Source: a virus
IMG/VR virus record: IMGVR_UViG_3300047557_000956
Span: 1-34,141 of that record
Strand: one strand, 5' to 3'
DNA length: 34,141 nt
Below are positions 6,058 through 14,476 of the stretch, piece by piece. Position 1 is the first letter of the stretch. Each line of letters opens with the position of its first letter. The translations under genes and the position numbers were made by a program. The notes beneath the pieces were generated by a model. The model was not told the DNA's origin, made no database searches, and worked only from the letters and a program-made list of their open reading frames with translations.

Positions 6058-8277
6058 ATGGACGAGCGCGTCAGCCAAGAACTTGAGAAGTACCTGCGCG
6101 CTGTAGGTACCTACGACAACGAGTTTGCCAAGTGGCAGGCGCGCGTCAAGAAACTCGTCAAGCGATACCGTGACGACACGCGTGGGCCGTCGGGCAACGT
6201 GACGGCCAAGTTCAACATTTTGTGGAGCAACGTCCAGACGTTGATTCCTGCCGTCTACGCCAAACTGCCGAAGGCCGATGTGCAACGCCGCTTCGGTGAC
6301 AACGACCCCGTGGGCCGCGTGGCATCGCGTCTCATTGAACGCGCCATCGACTTTGAGATAGAACACTTCCCCGACTTCCGCTCGACCATGCGCTACGATG
6401 TCGAGGACAGGTTCTTGGGCGGTCGCGGCACGGCGTGGGTGCGCTACGAACCCCATGTCGCCCCCATCGGGGAGGGCGATGACGGCGTTCTCATCACCTC
6501 GGACATCGAAGAGGGCGAAGGCGCACCGCAACCGCTTGAGCAGATTGAGTACGAGCGCGCCCCGGTCGATTACGTCCATTGGAAGGATTTTGGACACTCG
6601 CAGGGCCGCACTTGGGAAGAGGTGGGTCAGGTATGGCGCTGGGTCTACATGACCCGTGAGGCGCTTGTGGAGCGTTTCGGCGCAGAGATGGCGCGCCAGA
6701 TACCGACCGACCAAGGCCCGGAGACGCTGAACGCCTACCGCGACAGCAAACGGCAATACAACCTCGCCAAAGTGTGCGAACTCTGGGACAAGGAGACGCT
6801 GAAGGTCTACTGGTTCTGCAAGGGGATGCCGCACTTCATCGACGTGCGCGACGACCCGCTTGGGCTGGAAGGGTTTTTCCCCTGCCCGAAGCCGCTGTAC
6901 GCCACAACGACCTCGGACAACCTCGTTCCCGTCCCCGACTTCGTGCTGTACCAAGACCAAGCGATGGAGTTGGACATCCTGTCTGACCGCATCGACGGGT
7001 TGGTGAAGGCTCTGCGCGTGCGCGGCGTGTATGACGCATCGCAGCCCGCCCTTCAGCGGCTGATGACGGAGGGCGACAACAACGCCCTTATCCCGGTGGA
7101 CAAGTGGGCGGCGTTCGGTGAGAAGGGTGGCCTCAAGGGCAGCATTGACCTGTTGCCGCTCGACACCATCGCCCAAGCCCTCGTCCAATGCTATCAGGCG
7201 CGTGCCGACATCAAGGGCCAGATATACGAAATCACGGGTATCGCGGACATTATCCGTGGGCAGTCGGCCCCCTCAGAGACGGCGACGGCGCAGCAAATCA
7301 AGGGCCAGTACGCGGGCCTGCGGCTGCGCTCCATGCAGGAGGATGTCGCGCTTTTTGCGACGGAACTCATCCGGCTGAAGGCGCAGGTCATGTGTACGCG
7401 GTATCAGCCGCAGACCATCCTTGCCTACGCCGCCGCCGAGCAGATGTCGGACGCGGACAAGCAACTCATCCCGCAAGCCTTGCAACTCATCCGTGACAAG
7501 CCGCTGCGGAACTTCCGCATCGACATCGCCGCCGATAGCCTTGTCCAGATTGACGAGGCGCAGGAGAAGCAGGACAGGATGCAGTTCCTGCAAGCCTTCG
7601 GCGGTTTTTTGCAGCAGGCGCTGCCGGTTGGCCAAGCCTCGCCGGAACTCGTGCCGGTGATGATGGACTTGCTCAAGTACGGCGTGCAGGCGTTCAAGGC
7701 GGCGCGTCCGCTGGAGGGTACGATTGACGCTGCCGTTGAGCAGTTGAAAGTAGTGGCGGGTCAGCCGCGTGAGAACCCCGAGATGCAACGGGCGCAGATG
7801 GAGGCGCAGATTGAGCAGGCCAAGTTGCAGCAGTCCGCGCAGATTGAGTCGCTCAAGGCGCAGAACGACCGGCAATTGGAACAGATGCGACAGCAGTTTG
7901 AGGCGCAACTTGCACAGCAGAAAATCGCCGCCGAGCAGCAGATGGCGAAGTACAAGGCCGACTTGGACGCTGCCACAAAGGTCATGGTTGCCCGCATCGC
8001 CGCCAACCCCGGCCTCGACATCCCCGCATTGGAGCAGCAGCAAGCCGTCACCGAGCGCGTCATGCAGGACATGGGCGGCGAGGTGAGACAGGCCATGCAG
8101 AACCTCGTTGCGCTCTACGGTCAGATGGCCTCGTCCAACGACGAGAACATGAGGGGCGTGCGTTCTGCCCTTGCCACGCTGACCGCCCCAAAGCGCATCG
8201 TGCGCGGGCCTGACGGTCGTGCGGTGGGCGTGGAGGCGGTGCAGCAGACCCTTGAACTGGAGCCGCGCCTGCAATGA
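6058..8277 (+). CDS. portal protein (head-to-tail connector)
   Basis: The 739-residue protein is the size of long podovirus portals. It contains an N-terminal helical clip region with FNILWSNVQTLIPAVYAKLP near residue 50, a central alpha/beta core (GTAWVRYEPHV, DYVHWKDFGHS), and the wing/crown pattern GIADIIRGQSAPSETATAQQ near residue 395-415, which is highly characteristic of this portal family. The C-terminus (about 570-650) is a long Gln-rich coiled coil, likely the barrel inside the capsid. The dodecamer would dock the terminase and the adaptor encoded at 14477. It begins three bases after the previous stop and overlaps the next start (ATGA). Confidence 0.9.
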   Translation: MDERVSQELEKYLRAVGTYDNEFAKWQARVKKLVKRYRDDTRGPSGNVTAKFNILWSNVQTLIPAVYAKLPKADVQRRFGDNDPVGRVASRLIERAIDFEIEHFPDFRSTMRYDVEDRFLGGRGTAWVRYEPHVAPIGEGDDGVLITSDIEEGEGAPQPLEQIEYERAPVDYVHWKDFGHSQGRTWEEVGQVWRWVYMTREALVERFGAEMARQIPTDQGPETLNAYRDSKRQYNLAKVCELWDKETLKVYWFCKGMPHFIDVRDDPLGLEGFFPCPKPLYATTTSDNLVPVPDFVLYQDQAMELDILSDRIDGLVKALRVRGVYDASQPALQRLMTEGDNNALIPVDKWAAFGEKGGLKGSIDLLPLDTIAQALVQCYQARADIKGQIYEITGIADIIRGQSAPSETATAQQIKGQYAGLRLRSMQEDVALFATELIRLKAQVMCTRYQPQTILAYAAAEQMSDADKQLIPQALQLIRDKPLRNFRIDIAADSLVQIDEAQEKQDRMQFLQAFGGFLQQALPVGQASPELVPVMMDLLKYGVQAFKAARPLEGTIDAAVEQLKVVAGQPRENPEMQRAQMEAQIEQAKLQQSAQIESLKAQNDRQLEQMRQQFEAQLAQQKIAAEQQMAKYKADLDAATKVMVARIAANPGLDIPALEQQQAVTERVMQDMGGEVRQAMQNLVALYGQMASSNDENMRGVRSALATLTAPKRIVRGPDGRAVGVEAVQQTLELEPRLQ

Positions 8278-8459
8278 TTACGACCACCAAAGGGCTGATG
8301 GACGAAACGCTCTTGGAGAAGCGCGAGGGCGTGGTGGACAACGAACACGAACACACCCGCTGGGTGGAATACTGGCATGAGGGCGAGTTGGTGCATCGGT
8401 CTGTCCATGTTCACCTCAAGCAAGTCCCAGCCCTGTTTGGCGAAACGGAGAAATTCTGA
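8274..8459 (+). CDS. small hypothetical protein, 61 aa
   Basis: The gene overlaps both neighbours by one to four bases (ATGA at 8274, TGATG at 8459), so it is part of the same translated string. The protein is acidic and rich in His, Glu and Val, with HEHTRWVEYWHEGELVHRSV forming likely beta strands. It has no membrane segment and no family that I recognise. The location between portal and head genes suggests a minor virion or assembly protein. Confidence 0.6.
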   Translation: MITTTKGLMDETLLEKREGVVDNEHEHTRWVEYWHEGELVHRSVHVHLKQVPALFGETEKF

Positions 8460-8914
8460 TGCCTAACTCGCAGGCGATGTGTACTTCGTTCAAGGTGGAA
8501 CTTCTCGGCGGTGTCCACGCCATCGGCACGCCCCCGACGCGCGCGACGACCGCGAAGGATTCGTTCAAGGCTGCGCTGTACGAGGCAACCGCCAGCCTCG
8601 GGGCGGCTACGACCGCGTATAACGCCTCTGGAGAGGTGTCGGGCGCGGGGTACAGCGCGGGTGGCATCGCGGTCACAAACGCCATATCGCCGTCCTCAAG
8701 CGGAACCACGGCGTATTGGACGCCCTCTGCCTCGTTCACCTACTCGGGGGTGACCCTGACGACGGCGTTTGATGCGGTTTTGGTTTACAACAGCACGCAG
8801 AGCAACAAGGCGGTCGCGGTTTACACCTTCGGGTCGCAGACGGTGACGGCGGGCAACTTCATTTTGACGATGCCGACCAACGACTCGTCCACCGCGCTGC
8901 TGCGGATTGTGTGA
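8459..8914 (+). CDS. conserved beta-rich virion protein, 151 aa
   Basis: The product resembles a phage structural protein commonly starting with a short Ser/Gln stretch, CTSFKVELLGGVHA, then a segment KAALYEATASLGAATTAY and a Gly-rich turn EVSGAGYSAGG. It ends in strands such as AVAVYTFGSQTVTAGNFIL. The overall look is a beta sandwich, as in tail-knob, fibre-attachment or head-decoration proteins. It is Ser/Thr/Ala-rich with no signal peptide. The exact virion position cannot be assigned from sequence. Confidence 0.65.
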   Translation: MPNSQAMCTSFKVELLGGVHAIGTPPTRATTAKDSFKAALYEATASLGAATTAYNASGEVSGAGYSAGGIAVTNAISPSSSGTTAYWTPSASFTYSGVTLTTAFDAVLVYNSTQSNKAVAVYTFGSQTVTAGNFILTMPTNDSSTALLRIV

Positions 8915-8920
8915 TGAGCC

Positions 8921-9445
8921 GTGGCGAAGGGGCCGTGGAACACAGGTACATGGGATGACGCGCAATGGGACAGTCTCCCGGTTACAAGCGTCACCGCAAC
9001 CGGGGTCATTGGAAATCAGACCAATTCGGTCGAGGTTGCCCTTTCCGGTGTGGGAGCATCTGGCGCGACAGGTGCTGTCGGCCTTCAAGGAGAGGTTGCG
9101 CTTACCGGGGTGGAAGCGACCGGAACCACCGGAACCCTCACAGCCTCTGTCGTCCCCATCGTCGTCATCGATGACTCCCACGAAGGCGACAAGACGCGCA
9201 AGAAGCGGTGGGAAGCGGAGCAAGAAAAGCGCGAAAAGCGCAAGCAAGAGTTAATCGCGGTTTACGAGCAACTGCACGAAGCACGACCGGAGATTGCCGA
9301 AAGGATTGTTGAACCGCATTTAACTGTTAACATCGCACAGCCCACAATTAATTGGGACGCGCTGTTAACGGACATCGACAGGGTAGAGAGACTGATGCGA
9401 GAGCATCAGGAGATGGACGACGAGGAAGTGTTGTTGTTGCTATGA
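8921..9445 (+). CDS. structural protein with Gly/Ala/Thr repeats and coiled coil
   Basis: The GTG at 8921 begins MAKGPWNTGTWDDAQWDSLP. Residues about 22-80 contain imperfect repeats built on a strand plus turn: VTATGVIGN, VALSGVGASGATGAVG, VALTGVEATGTTGTL. The second half switches abruptly to a highly charged Lys/Glu coiled coil (RKKRWEAEQEKREKRKQE) and an acidic C-terminus with MDDEEVLLLL. No Shine-Dalgarno is obvious, so translation is likely coupled to the previous stop six bases upstream. It could be a fibre-attachment or scaffold-interacting minor head protein. Confidence 0.6.
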   Translation: MAKGPWNTGTWDDAQWDSLPVTSVTATGVIGNQTNSVEVALSGVGASGATGAVGLQGEVALTGVEATGTTGTLTASVVPIVVIDDSHEGDKTRKKRWEAEQEKREKRKQELIAVYEQLHEARPEIAERIVEPHLTVNIAQPTINWDALLTDIDRVERLMREHQEMDDEEVLLLL

Positions 9446-9789
9446 AGCGGACTTATGTGATGGTAGACGGCGAGTTTGTGGAGCGCACGCGTGACAAACG
9501 CGGGCGGTATCACTATGTCGTGCCTGACATTGCGCCGTACAAGTCGATGATTGACGGGCGCATGATTACCTCTCGCTCGCAGCATCGCCGTCATCTCAAG
9601 GCCAACGGCTGCATTGAGGTCGGTAACGAGGACCCGACCAAATTCGTGAGCAAGCCCAAGCCGAAGAACAGCCGAGTAGATGTGTTGCGCCACCAGTTGG
9701 CGAACATGACGCACTCGGATGCCAACAAGTTGTTGTCGCGGTTGCGCGATGAAATCCGATTTACCCACGACCCCCACAGGAGACGGTAA
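9442..9789 (+). CDS. hypothetical protein, 115 aa
   Basis: The start is ATG 9442, overlapping the preceding TGA; an upstream in-frame start at 9352 would lie in the previous gene without a ribosome site. The protein is basic and Arg/His-rich, with KRTYVMVDGEFVERTRDKRG, then the stretch PYKSMIDGRMITSRSQHRRH, a motif I recall from phage proteins encoded just before scaffold genes. The C-terminus is helical and basic. It ends in a TAATG overlap with the scaffold gene. The role is unknown; head assembly is inferred from position. Confidence 0.6.
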   Translation: MKRTYVMVDGEFVERTRDKRGRYHYVVPDIAPYKSMIDGRMITSRSQHRRHLKANGCIEVGNEDPTKFVSKPKPKNSRVDVLRHQLANMTHSDANKLLSRLRDEIRFTHDPHRRR

Positions 9790-10751
9790 TGGAACAAGCC
9801 CCACAGGCAGAGACGCTCGACCGCAAGGAGTTGCTTGAACAGCAATTTGAGCAGGCCGACGAAACCCCCACACAAGGACGCGACGAGCAGGGGCGCTTTG
9901 CCCAGAAGCAGGTCGTAGAGCAGCCCGCAGAACCCGTCGAAGAACCCGTGTGGCGTAAGCCGCCTGCCTCATGGAAGAAGGAATACCACGAGTATTGGGC
10001 GAAGGCTGACCCCAAGATTCAGGAATACGCTTGGCAGCGCGAGGAACAGATGAAGCGCGGCGTAGAGCCGCTGCTCTCGAAGGCGCAGTTTGCCGATGCG
10101 ATGAATCAGGCGTTGGAGCCGTATCTGCCGACGATACAGGGGCTGGGATTGAAGCCCGAGCAGGCCGTCGCCGCGCTCGCGCAGGCCGACTACACGCTGC
10201 GTACCAGCCCCCCGGCGCAGAGGATGCAGTATCTGGTGCAGTTGGCTGCGTCTTACGGCATCAACCTTAACCAGATGATGCAGGGTGGTCAGCAGACCGC
10301 CCAACCGTCCATCGACCCGATGGTGTATCAGTTGCAGAACGAACTGAACACCGTCCGTGGCGAGGTCATGGGATGGAAGCAACAGCAGGAGATGGCTGAA
10401 AACCAGAACCTGCTGAACGAAATCAACAGTTTTTCGATGAAGGCCGAGTACTTTGAGGAAGCGCGTCCGACGATGATTCAGTTGCTCCAATCTGGGGTAT
10501 CTGAAACGCTGGAGGACGCTTACGAAAAAGCGATTCGGCTTGATTCAGAGTTGTTTGACAAGGTGCAGTCGGCCCGACAGGCAGAGACTGTACAGCGTCA
10601 GGCAACGGAGAAGAACCGGGCAGCGAAAGCCGCTCGAGCAGCAGCGGTCAGCGTCAGAGGTTCCACACCCGGAACTAACACGGCTCCCAAAGCGCATAGT
10701 CGCCGCTCAATGCTGGAGGAAGCGTTTGAAGAATCCAGTTCGCGGTTGTAA
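9789..10751 (+). CDS. capsid scaffolding protein
   Basis: The 320-residue protein is highly charged and Gln/Glu/Ala-rich, almost entirely helical, and sits directly before the major capsid gene, the classic scaffold position. The N-terminus contains an RDEQGRFAQ motif and the conserved PPASWKKEYHEYW segment near residue 58, typical of this scaffold family. A central Gln-rich region, a helical stretch around 185-215 and a basic C-terminus (from about 265, ending RRSMLEEAFEESSSRL) follow, fitting a capsid-binding tail. It would guide capsid assembly inside the procapsid and then leave. Confidence 0.8.
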   Translation: MEQAPQAETLDRKELLEQQFEQADETPTQGRDEQGRFAQKQVVEQPAEPVEEPVWRKPPASWKKEYHEYWAKADPKIQEYAWQREEQMKRGVEPLLSKAQFADAMNQALEPYLPTIQGLGLKPEQAVAALAQADYTLRTSPPAQRMQYLVQLAASYGINLNQMMQGGQQTAQPSIDPMVYQLQNELNTVRGEVMGWKQQQEMAENQNLLNEINSFSMKAEYFEEARPTMIQLLQSGVSETLEDAYEKAIRLDSELFDKVQSARQAETVQRQATEKNRAAKAARAAAVSVRGSTPGTNTAPKAHSRRSMLEEAFEESSSRL

Positions 10752-10774
10752 CCAACTGATAAGGAGTTAATCAA

Positions 10775-11794
10775 ATGGCTTTTGCCAATTCCTCTATCAG
10801 CGACATCATCGCTACCAACATCCAGAGCCGTAGCGGTGAACTCGCTGACAACGTGACGAACAACAATGCGTTGCTTCGTCGGCTGAAGGAGCGCGGGAAC
10901 GTCAAGACGTTCTCCGGCGGTAACGTCATCCTTCAGGAAATCATGTACAACGATGCGACCACAAACAACACCAACTCGTACTCCGGGTACGAGGTGTTGA
11001 ACGTCGGTCAGAACTCGCCCATCTCGGCGGCGCAGTTCAGCATCACGCAGTACGCGTCTGCTGTGTCCATCTCGGGTCTGGAGATGATTCAGAACTCGGG
11101 TAAGGAAGCCATCATCGACCTGCTCGACGGTCGTATGGAGGTTGCCGAGGCGCAACTGGCGAACCGCATCAGCGGTGACCTGTACGGCGATGGCACGGGC
11201 AACGCGGGCAAGAACCTGACGGGTCTTGCTGCGGCTGTGCCGGACAGCCCCTCGACTGGCACTTACGGCGGCATCAACCGTCAGGTGTGGTCGTTCTGGC
11301 GTTCGGTGGCCTACTCGGCAACGGGCGACGGCACGGGTGCTGTCACCAGCAGCAACATCCAAGGCTACATGGATGCGGTTGCGGTGCAGTTGATTCGTGG
11401 CACGGACAAGCCTGACCTCATCGTTGCGGACAACAACTACTACAAGTTCTACCTCCAGAGCCTTCAGGCCATCCAGCGCATCACGGACTCCGGTTCGGGC
11501 ATGGCTGGCGCTGGCTTCGCCTCGCTGAAGTACTTCGGCGCGGGCATGGCCTCGGATGTGGTGCTTGATGGTGGTATCGGTTCGTCGTCGTACAACAGCG
11601 GCACGGGCAATGCCAACCATATGTGGTTCCTCAACACCAAGTACCTGATGTTCCGCCCGCACAAGGACAGAAACTTTGTCCCGATTGGCGGCGACCGTCA
11701 GGCTGTCAACCAAGACGCTATCGTGAAACTGATTGGTTGGGCGGGTAACCTCACCTCGTCCGGCCCGCAGTTCTGCGGTGTGCTTATCAACTGA
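10775..11794 (+). CDS. major capsid protein (HK97-type fold)
   Basis: The gene has a strong AAGGAG seven bases before ATG. The 339-residue product has the size, position and pattern of an HK97-fold capsid protein: a short N-terminal arm, a helix with LADNVTNNNALLRRLKERGN, a beta E-loop region rich in Thr/Asn/Ser, the long spine helix (KEAIIDLLDGRMEVAEAQLA, residues 110-129), an A-domain with a Gly/Ser-rich stretch, and a C-terminal strand ending GPQFCGVLIN. No N-terminal delta domain or protease gene is present, in line with the separate scaffold. It is expected to be the most abundant virion protein. Confidence 0.88.
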   Translation: MAFANSSISDIIATNIQSRSGELADNVTNNNALLRRLKERGNVKTFSGGNVILQEIMYNDATTNNTNSYSGYEVLNVGQNSPISAAQFSITQYASAVSISGLEMIQNSGKEAIIDLLDGRMEVAEAQLANRISGDLYGDGTGNAGKNLTGLAAAVPDSPSTGTYGGINRQVWSFWRSVAYSATGDGTGAVTSSNIQGYMDAVAVQLIRGTDKPDLIVADNNYYKFYLQSLQAIQRITDSGSGMAGAGFASLKYFGAGMASDVVLDGGIGSSSYNSGTGNANHMWFLNTKYLMFRPHKDRNFVPIGGDRQAVNQDAIVKLIGWAGNLTSSGPQFCGVLIN

Positions 11795-11808
11795 TAGGGG
11801 ATACGAAA

Positions 11809-12291
11809 ATGCCAGTTATCGTTAATGGGTTCGCGTACCCCTCCCTCACCGATACGCAGACTACGGCTGCTATCAATGTGGGTACGGTTGTCACGCTGGA
11901 TGACGGCGGCACGGCGGTGTATGTCCGCGCTGCCTCTGCCATCTCGCAGTACAACGCTGTGTGCATCCCCAACACCAACATCGCCACGAACGCGACCACC
12001 GCGCGTGTTGCCGAAACCAAGCGTGTCGGCTTCGCGCAGGTGTCCATCGCCTCGGGCGACTACGGTTGGGTGCATACGGGCGGCAAGGTTCGCGTGAATG
12101 TGTCGGCTTCCTGCCTCCCGGCGGTCGCCCTCTACACCACGACGACCGAAGGCCGTCTGGACGACGCTACGGTGTCGGGTGCATTGGTTGCGGGTGTGGT
12201 CACGGAACTGACCGCCTCTGCCACCTCTGCCATGACCGCCGTGGCGGCGTGGACAATGGTTATCCCGGTTCCGTCCAACGCGACCCCGTAA
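11809..12291 (+). CDS. head decoration/stabilisation protein
   Basis: The 160-residue protein follows the capsid gene by 14 bases and has many beta strands separated by Gly/Ala/Thr turns: NVGTVVTLDDGGTAVYVRAA, ETKRVGFAQVSIASGDYGWV, GKVRVNVSASCLPA. The YGWVHTGGKVRV segment resembles DUF2190-like or decoration proteins that sit on capsid surfaces. It is Ala/Thr/Val-rich and without membrane segments. A role in stiffening the head is inferred from fold type and position. Confidence 0.7.
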   Translation: MPVIVNGFAYPSLTDTQTTAAINVGTVVTLDDGGTAVYVRAASAISQYNAVCIPNTNIATNATTARVAETKRVGFAQVSIASGDYGWVHTGGKVRVNVSASCLPAVALYTTTTEGRLDDATVSGALVAGVVTELTASATSAMTAVAAWTMVIPVPSNATP

Positions 12292-12293
12292 CC

Positions 12294-13067
12294 ATGCAAA
12301 AACTGGAACTCACGGTGCGGGCGGCTGGCGAGCCGGAGGAACTCTGTTCCAACATTCGCTCGTCGCTTGCCCGTGGGTTGCCAGAGTTGGCCCCCGCTCT
12401 CTGCACGCACGATGGAACATTCGTGTGTGTGGCGAGTGGGTGGTCAATGCCCAACTTCGTTGAGGAGATACGGGCAGAGCGCAAGGCGGGTCGCCCTATC
12501 GTCGCTGTAAAGGCCGCACACGACTTCCTGTGCGAGAACGGCATAGAGCCTGACCTGTGGGTCAACCTCGACCCCCGTGACCGCACAAGCGGTATACAGC
12601 GGCACAACGCGCACACGACCTACATGGTCGCCTCGCGCTGCCCCCCGGTCACTTTCGACACGCTGAAAGAGCGCAAAGTGGTGCTGTGGCACTCATGGTC
12701 GGAGGGGCCGGAACTAAAAGCCCTTGGTGCGGGCAAGTTGGCGGTAGGCGGCGGCACAACCTCGGGGATGCGTGCCATCAACATCGGTTACCTGCTCGGG
12801 TTCCGCAAGTTCGTGCTGTACGGCTACGACAGTTGCAACCGCGCGGACGGCATCAAGCGGTTTACGGGCGAAAAAACAGGCCCGACAATGGATGTGTACA
12901 TCGGCGCAGAGAAGCGCAAATTCACTTGCAACGCCGCAATGGCGCAGCAGGCAAACGAGTTCCAGATGATTTACACCGTGATGCCCGAAATTACGGTGGA
13001 GGCCAAAGGGCCGGGGTTGATTGCCGCCATTATCGAAGAACGCCGCAAGATGGCGATGGCGGCTTGA
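12294..13067 (+). CDS. MptE/DUF115-like Rossmann enzyme
   Basis: The start is ATG 12294 two bases after the previous stop; the long upstream frame back to 11961 is inside the decoration gene. The 257-residue product resembles the DUF115 family (6-hydroxymethylpterin diphosphokinase MptE-like): FVCVASGWSMPNF (43-55) as a nucleotide-binding loop, IVAVKAAHDFLCENGIEPDL (69-88), NLDPRD (91-96), and a later KFVLYGYDS. MptE transfers diphosphate to a pterin in archaea; related proteins occur beside glycosyltransferases in bacteria. The phage role is unknown. It is an enzyme-like gene within a structural run, which is unusual. Catalytic residues cannot be confirmed by eye. Confidence 0.7.
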   Translation: MQKLELTVRAAGEPEELCSNIRSSLARGLPELAPALCTHDGTFVCVASGWSMPNFVEEIRAERKAGRPIVAVKAAHDFLCENGIEPDLWVNLDPRDRTSGIQRHNAHTTYMVASRCPPVTFDTLKERKVVLWHSWSEGPELKALGAGKLAVGGGTTSGMRAINIGYLLGFRKFVLYGYDSCNRADGIKRFTGEKTGPTMDVYIGAEKRKFTCNAAMAQQANEFQMIYTVMPEITVEAKGPGLIAAIIEERRKMAMAA

Positions 13068-13068
13068 G

Positions 13069-13896
13069 ATGGCGATACCCTCACGGGTGTTGGGCGCAGG
13101 CGTAGACAGCCTCAAGACCGTCTCCATCTGCGGGGACGGTATTAGCACCGCGACCGCCGCCGGAACCTCGGCAGGCAATGCGCTGCAATTGACCTATGTT
13201 TACACCAATGTCACGAGCGCAGCGGTTGGCACGGGCGTAAGGCTACCTCCGACCGAGATGGGCGAGACGGTCATCGTCAAGAACAGCACCGCCAACCCCA
13301 TCACGGTGTACCCGTATGACGCGGGCAGCAGCATCAACAACGCAGGCTTCGGCACAATCAACGCCGACTGCTCGGCCATGTTCTTTGCCGTCAGCAACAC
13401 GCTCTGGGAAGAGTTGCAGGGCTTTGGGCGGTCTGTCCCCATCCTGCACTACGGGTCGTTTTCGGACACGACTTTGCAGGTTGCAGCGTCCATCAACACC
13501 GCCTACGGGATGACCTTTAACACCACCGATAGCAGCAACGGTGTGTCTATCGGTTCGCCCTCGTCGCGGCTCGTTGTTGATAATCAAGGCGTTTACAACG
13601 TCCAGTTCTCGGCGCAACTTGACCAAACTTCGGGCGGCACGGTTAACATCTACATCTGGCTGCGTAAGAACGGCGTTGACGTTCCCAACAGCGCCAGCAC
13701 CGTTGCATTGCAAGGAACTGCCTCAAGACTTGTTGCGGCGTGGAACTTCATCATCCAGTTGGAACCCACAAACTATGTCGAATTGATGTGGGCAACGGAC
13801 AATACCAACGCTAGAATCCTTGCAGCCAGTTCTACAAGCGTCTGGCCTGCGATTCCTTCGGTCATTGCGACCGTAACACAGGTCAACAACCTGTGA
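13069..13896 (+). CDS. fibre-like protein with C1q/TNF-like C-terminal domain
   Basis: The start is ATG 13069, one base after the previous stop. The N-terminal 120 residues are a small beta domain (DSLKTVSICGDG, GETVIVKNSTANPITVYPYD) like minor virion proteins. From about residue 124 the pattern HYGSFSDTTLQVAASINTAY, VDNQGVYNVQFSAQLDQTSG and IYIWLRKNGVDV matches jelly-roll C1q/TNF-like domains found at the tips of phage fibres, which trimerise and bind surface glycans. It lies between head and tail genes, so it could be a capsid-surface or neck fibre. Binding specificity is unknown. Confidence 0.65.
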   Translation: MAIPSRVLGAGVDSLKTVSICGDGISTATAAGTSAGNALQLTYVYTNVTSAAVGTGVRLPPTEMGETVIVKNSTANPITVYPYDAGSSINNAGFGTINADCSAMFFAVSNTLWEELQGFGRSVPILHYGSFSDTTLQVAASINTAYGMTFNTTDSSNGVSIGSPSSRLVVDNQGVYNVQFSAQLDQTSGGTVNIYIWLRKNGVDVPNSASTVALQGTASRLVAAWNFIIQLEPTNYVELMWATDNTNARILAASSTSVWPAIPSVIATVTQVNNL

Positions 13897-13927
13897 TTCT
13901 TCCCCCCTCCCCACAGGAGTAACGACG

Positions 13928-14473
13928 ATGCCTTTGGACAGCGATATTTTCAACGCAGACGAGCAACTCCAAGTCGAGTTCTACATTGCAAAGGATGTAG
14001 ACCCGAAGTGGGATGGCAAGCCGTTTGTGCGTATCAACATCCCCGGCGACAAGACGACCATCATCGAACAGCCGATGACAGAGGAACACAAGAAGCGGTT
14101 TCCGCGTCAGTACCTCTATTTTCAGATGAAGCAGAACGAGCAGGACGCGCCTGCGGTCGGCACTTCGCTCGACATCTGGTTTGCCGAAGGCAACGGCGAC
14201 ATCAACCGTGGACACATTGAGGAACTTCGCATCCTGAAGTTCCAGACCGTAGAGCAGATTGCCAGCGCATCCGACGCGCAATTGCAGCGCATCGGCATGG
14301 GCGGCGTTGGTCTGCGGGAGAAGGCAAAGGCGTTCCTTGCTCGGCGCAATCGCTCCGAGACGGAGAACCAACTCGAAGAAACCCAAAAGCAACTGGCTGA
14401 ACTTCAGGCACAGATGGCTGCGCTCATGGCGCGCAAGCCGGGTCGCCCGAAGCGAGTGCCAGCCGTGGAGTAA
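13928..14473 (+). CDS. conserved phage protein with helix-hairpin-helix-like segment, 181 aa
   Basis: The gene has ACAGGAGTAACGACG before ATG, a partial version of the early leader box. The N-terminal half is beta-rich (QVEFYIAKDVDPKWDGKPFV, RINIPGDKT). Residues about 105-135, with FQTVEQIASASDAQLQRIG and GVGLREKAKAFLA, look like the HeH/helix-hairpin-helix segment seen in some phage structural proteins. The C-terminus is a Gln-rich coiled coil and a basic tail (KPGRPKRVP). It lies between the fibre-like gene and the adaptor gene. The role is unproven; virion association is inferred from position. Confidence 0.6.
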   Translation: MPLDSDIFNADEQLQVEFYIAKDVDPKWDGKPFVRINIPGDKTTIIEQPMTEEHKKRFPRQYLYFQMKQNEQDAPAVGTSLDIWFAEGNGDINRGHIEELRILKFQTVEQIASASDAQLQRIGMGGVGLREKAKAFLARRNRSETENQLEETQKQLAELQAQMAALMARKPGRPKRVPAVE

Positions 14474-14476
14474 CGC

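Noticed and set aside
5974-8274. Long minus-strand open frames of 404 and 333 codons over the portal gene
   Set aside because: They mirror the codon pattern of the real portal gene, contain many Leu/Arg/His runs, have no ribosome sites and no recognisable domains.
10598-11713. Minus-strand open frame of 371 codons over the capsid gene
   Set aside because: Same shadow effect; the plus-strand capsid gene has a strong ribosome site and family pattern.
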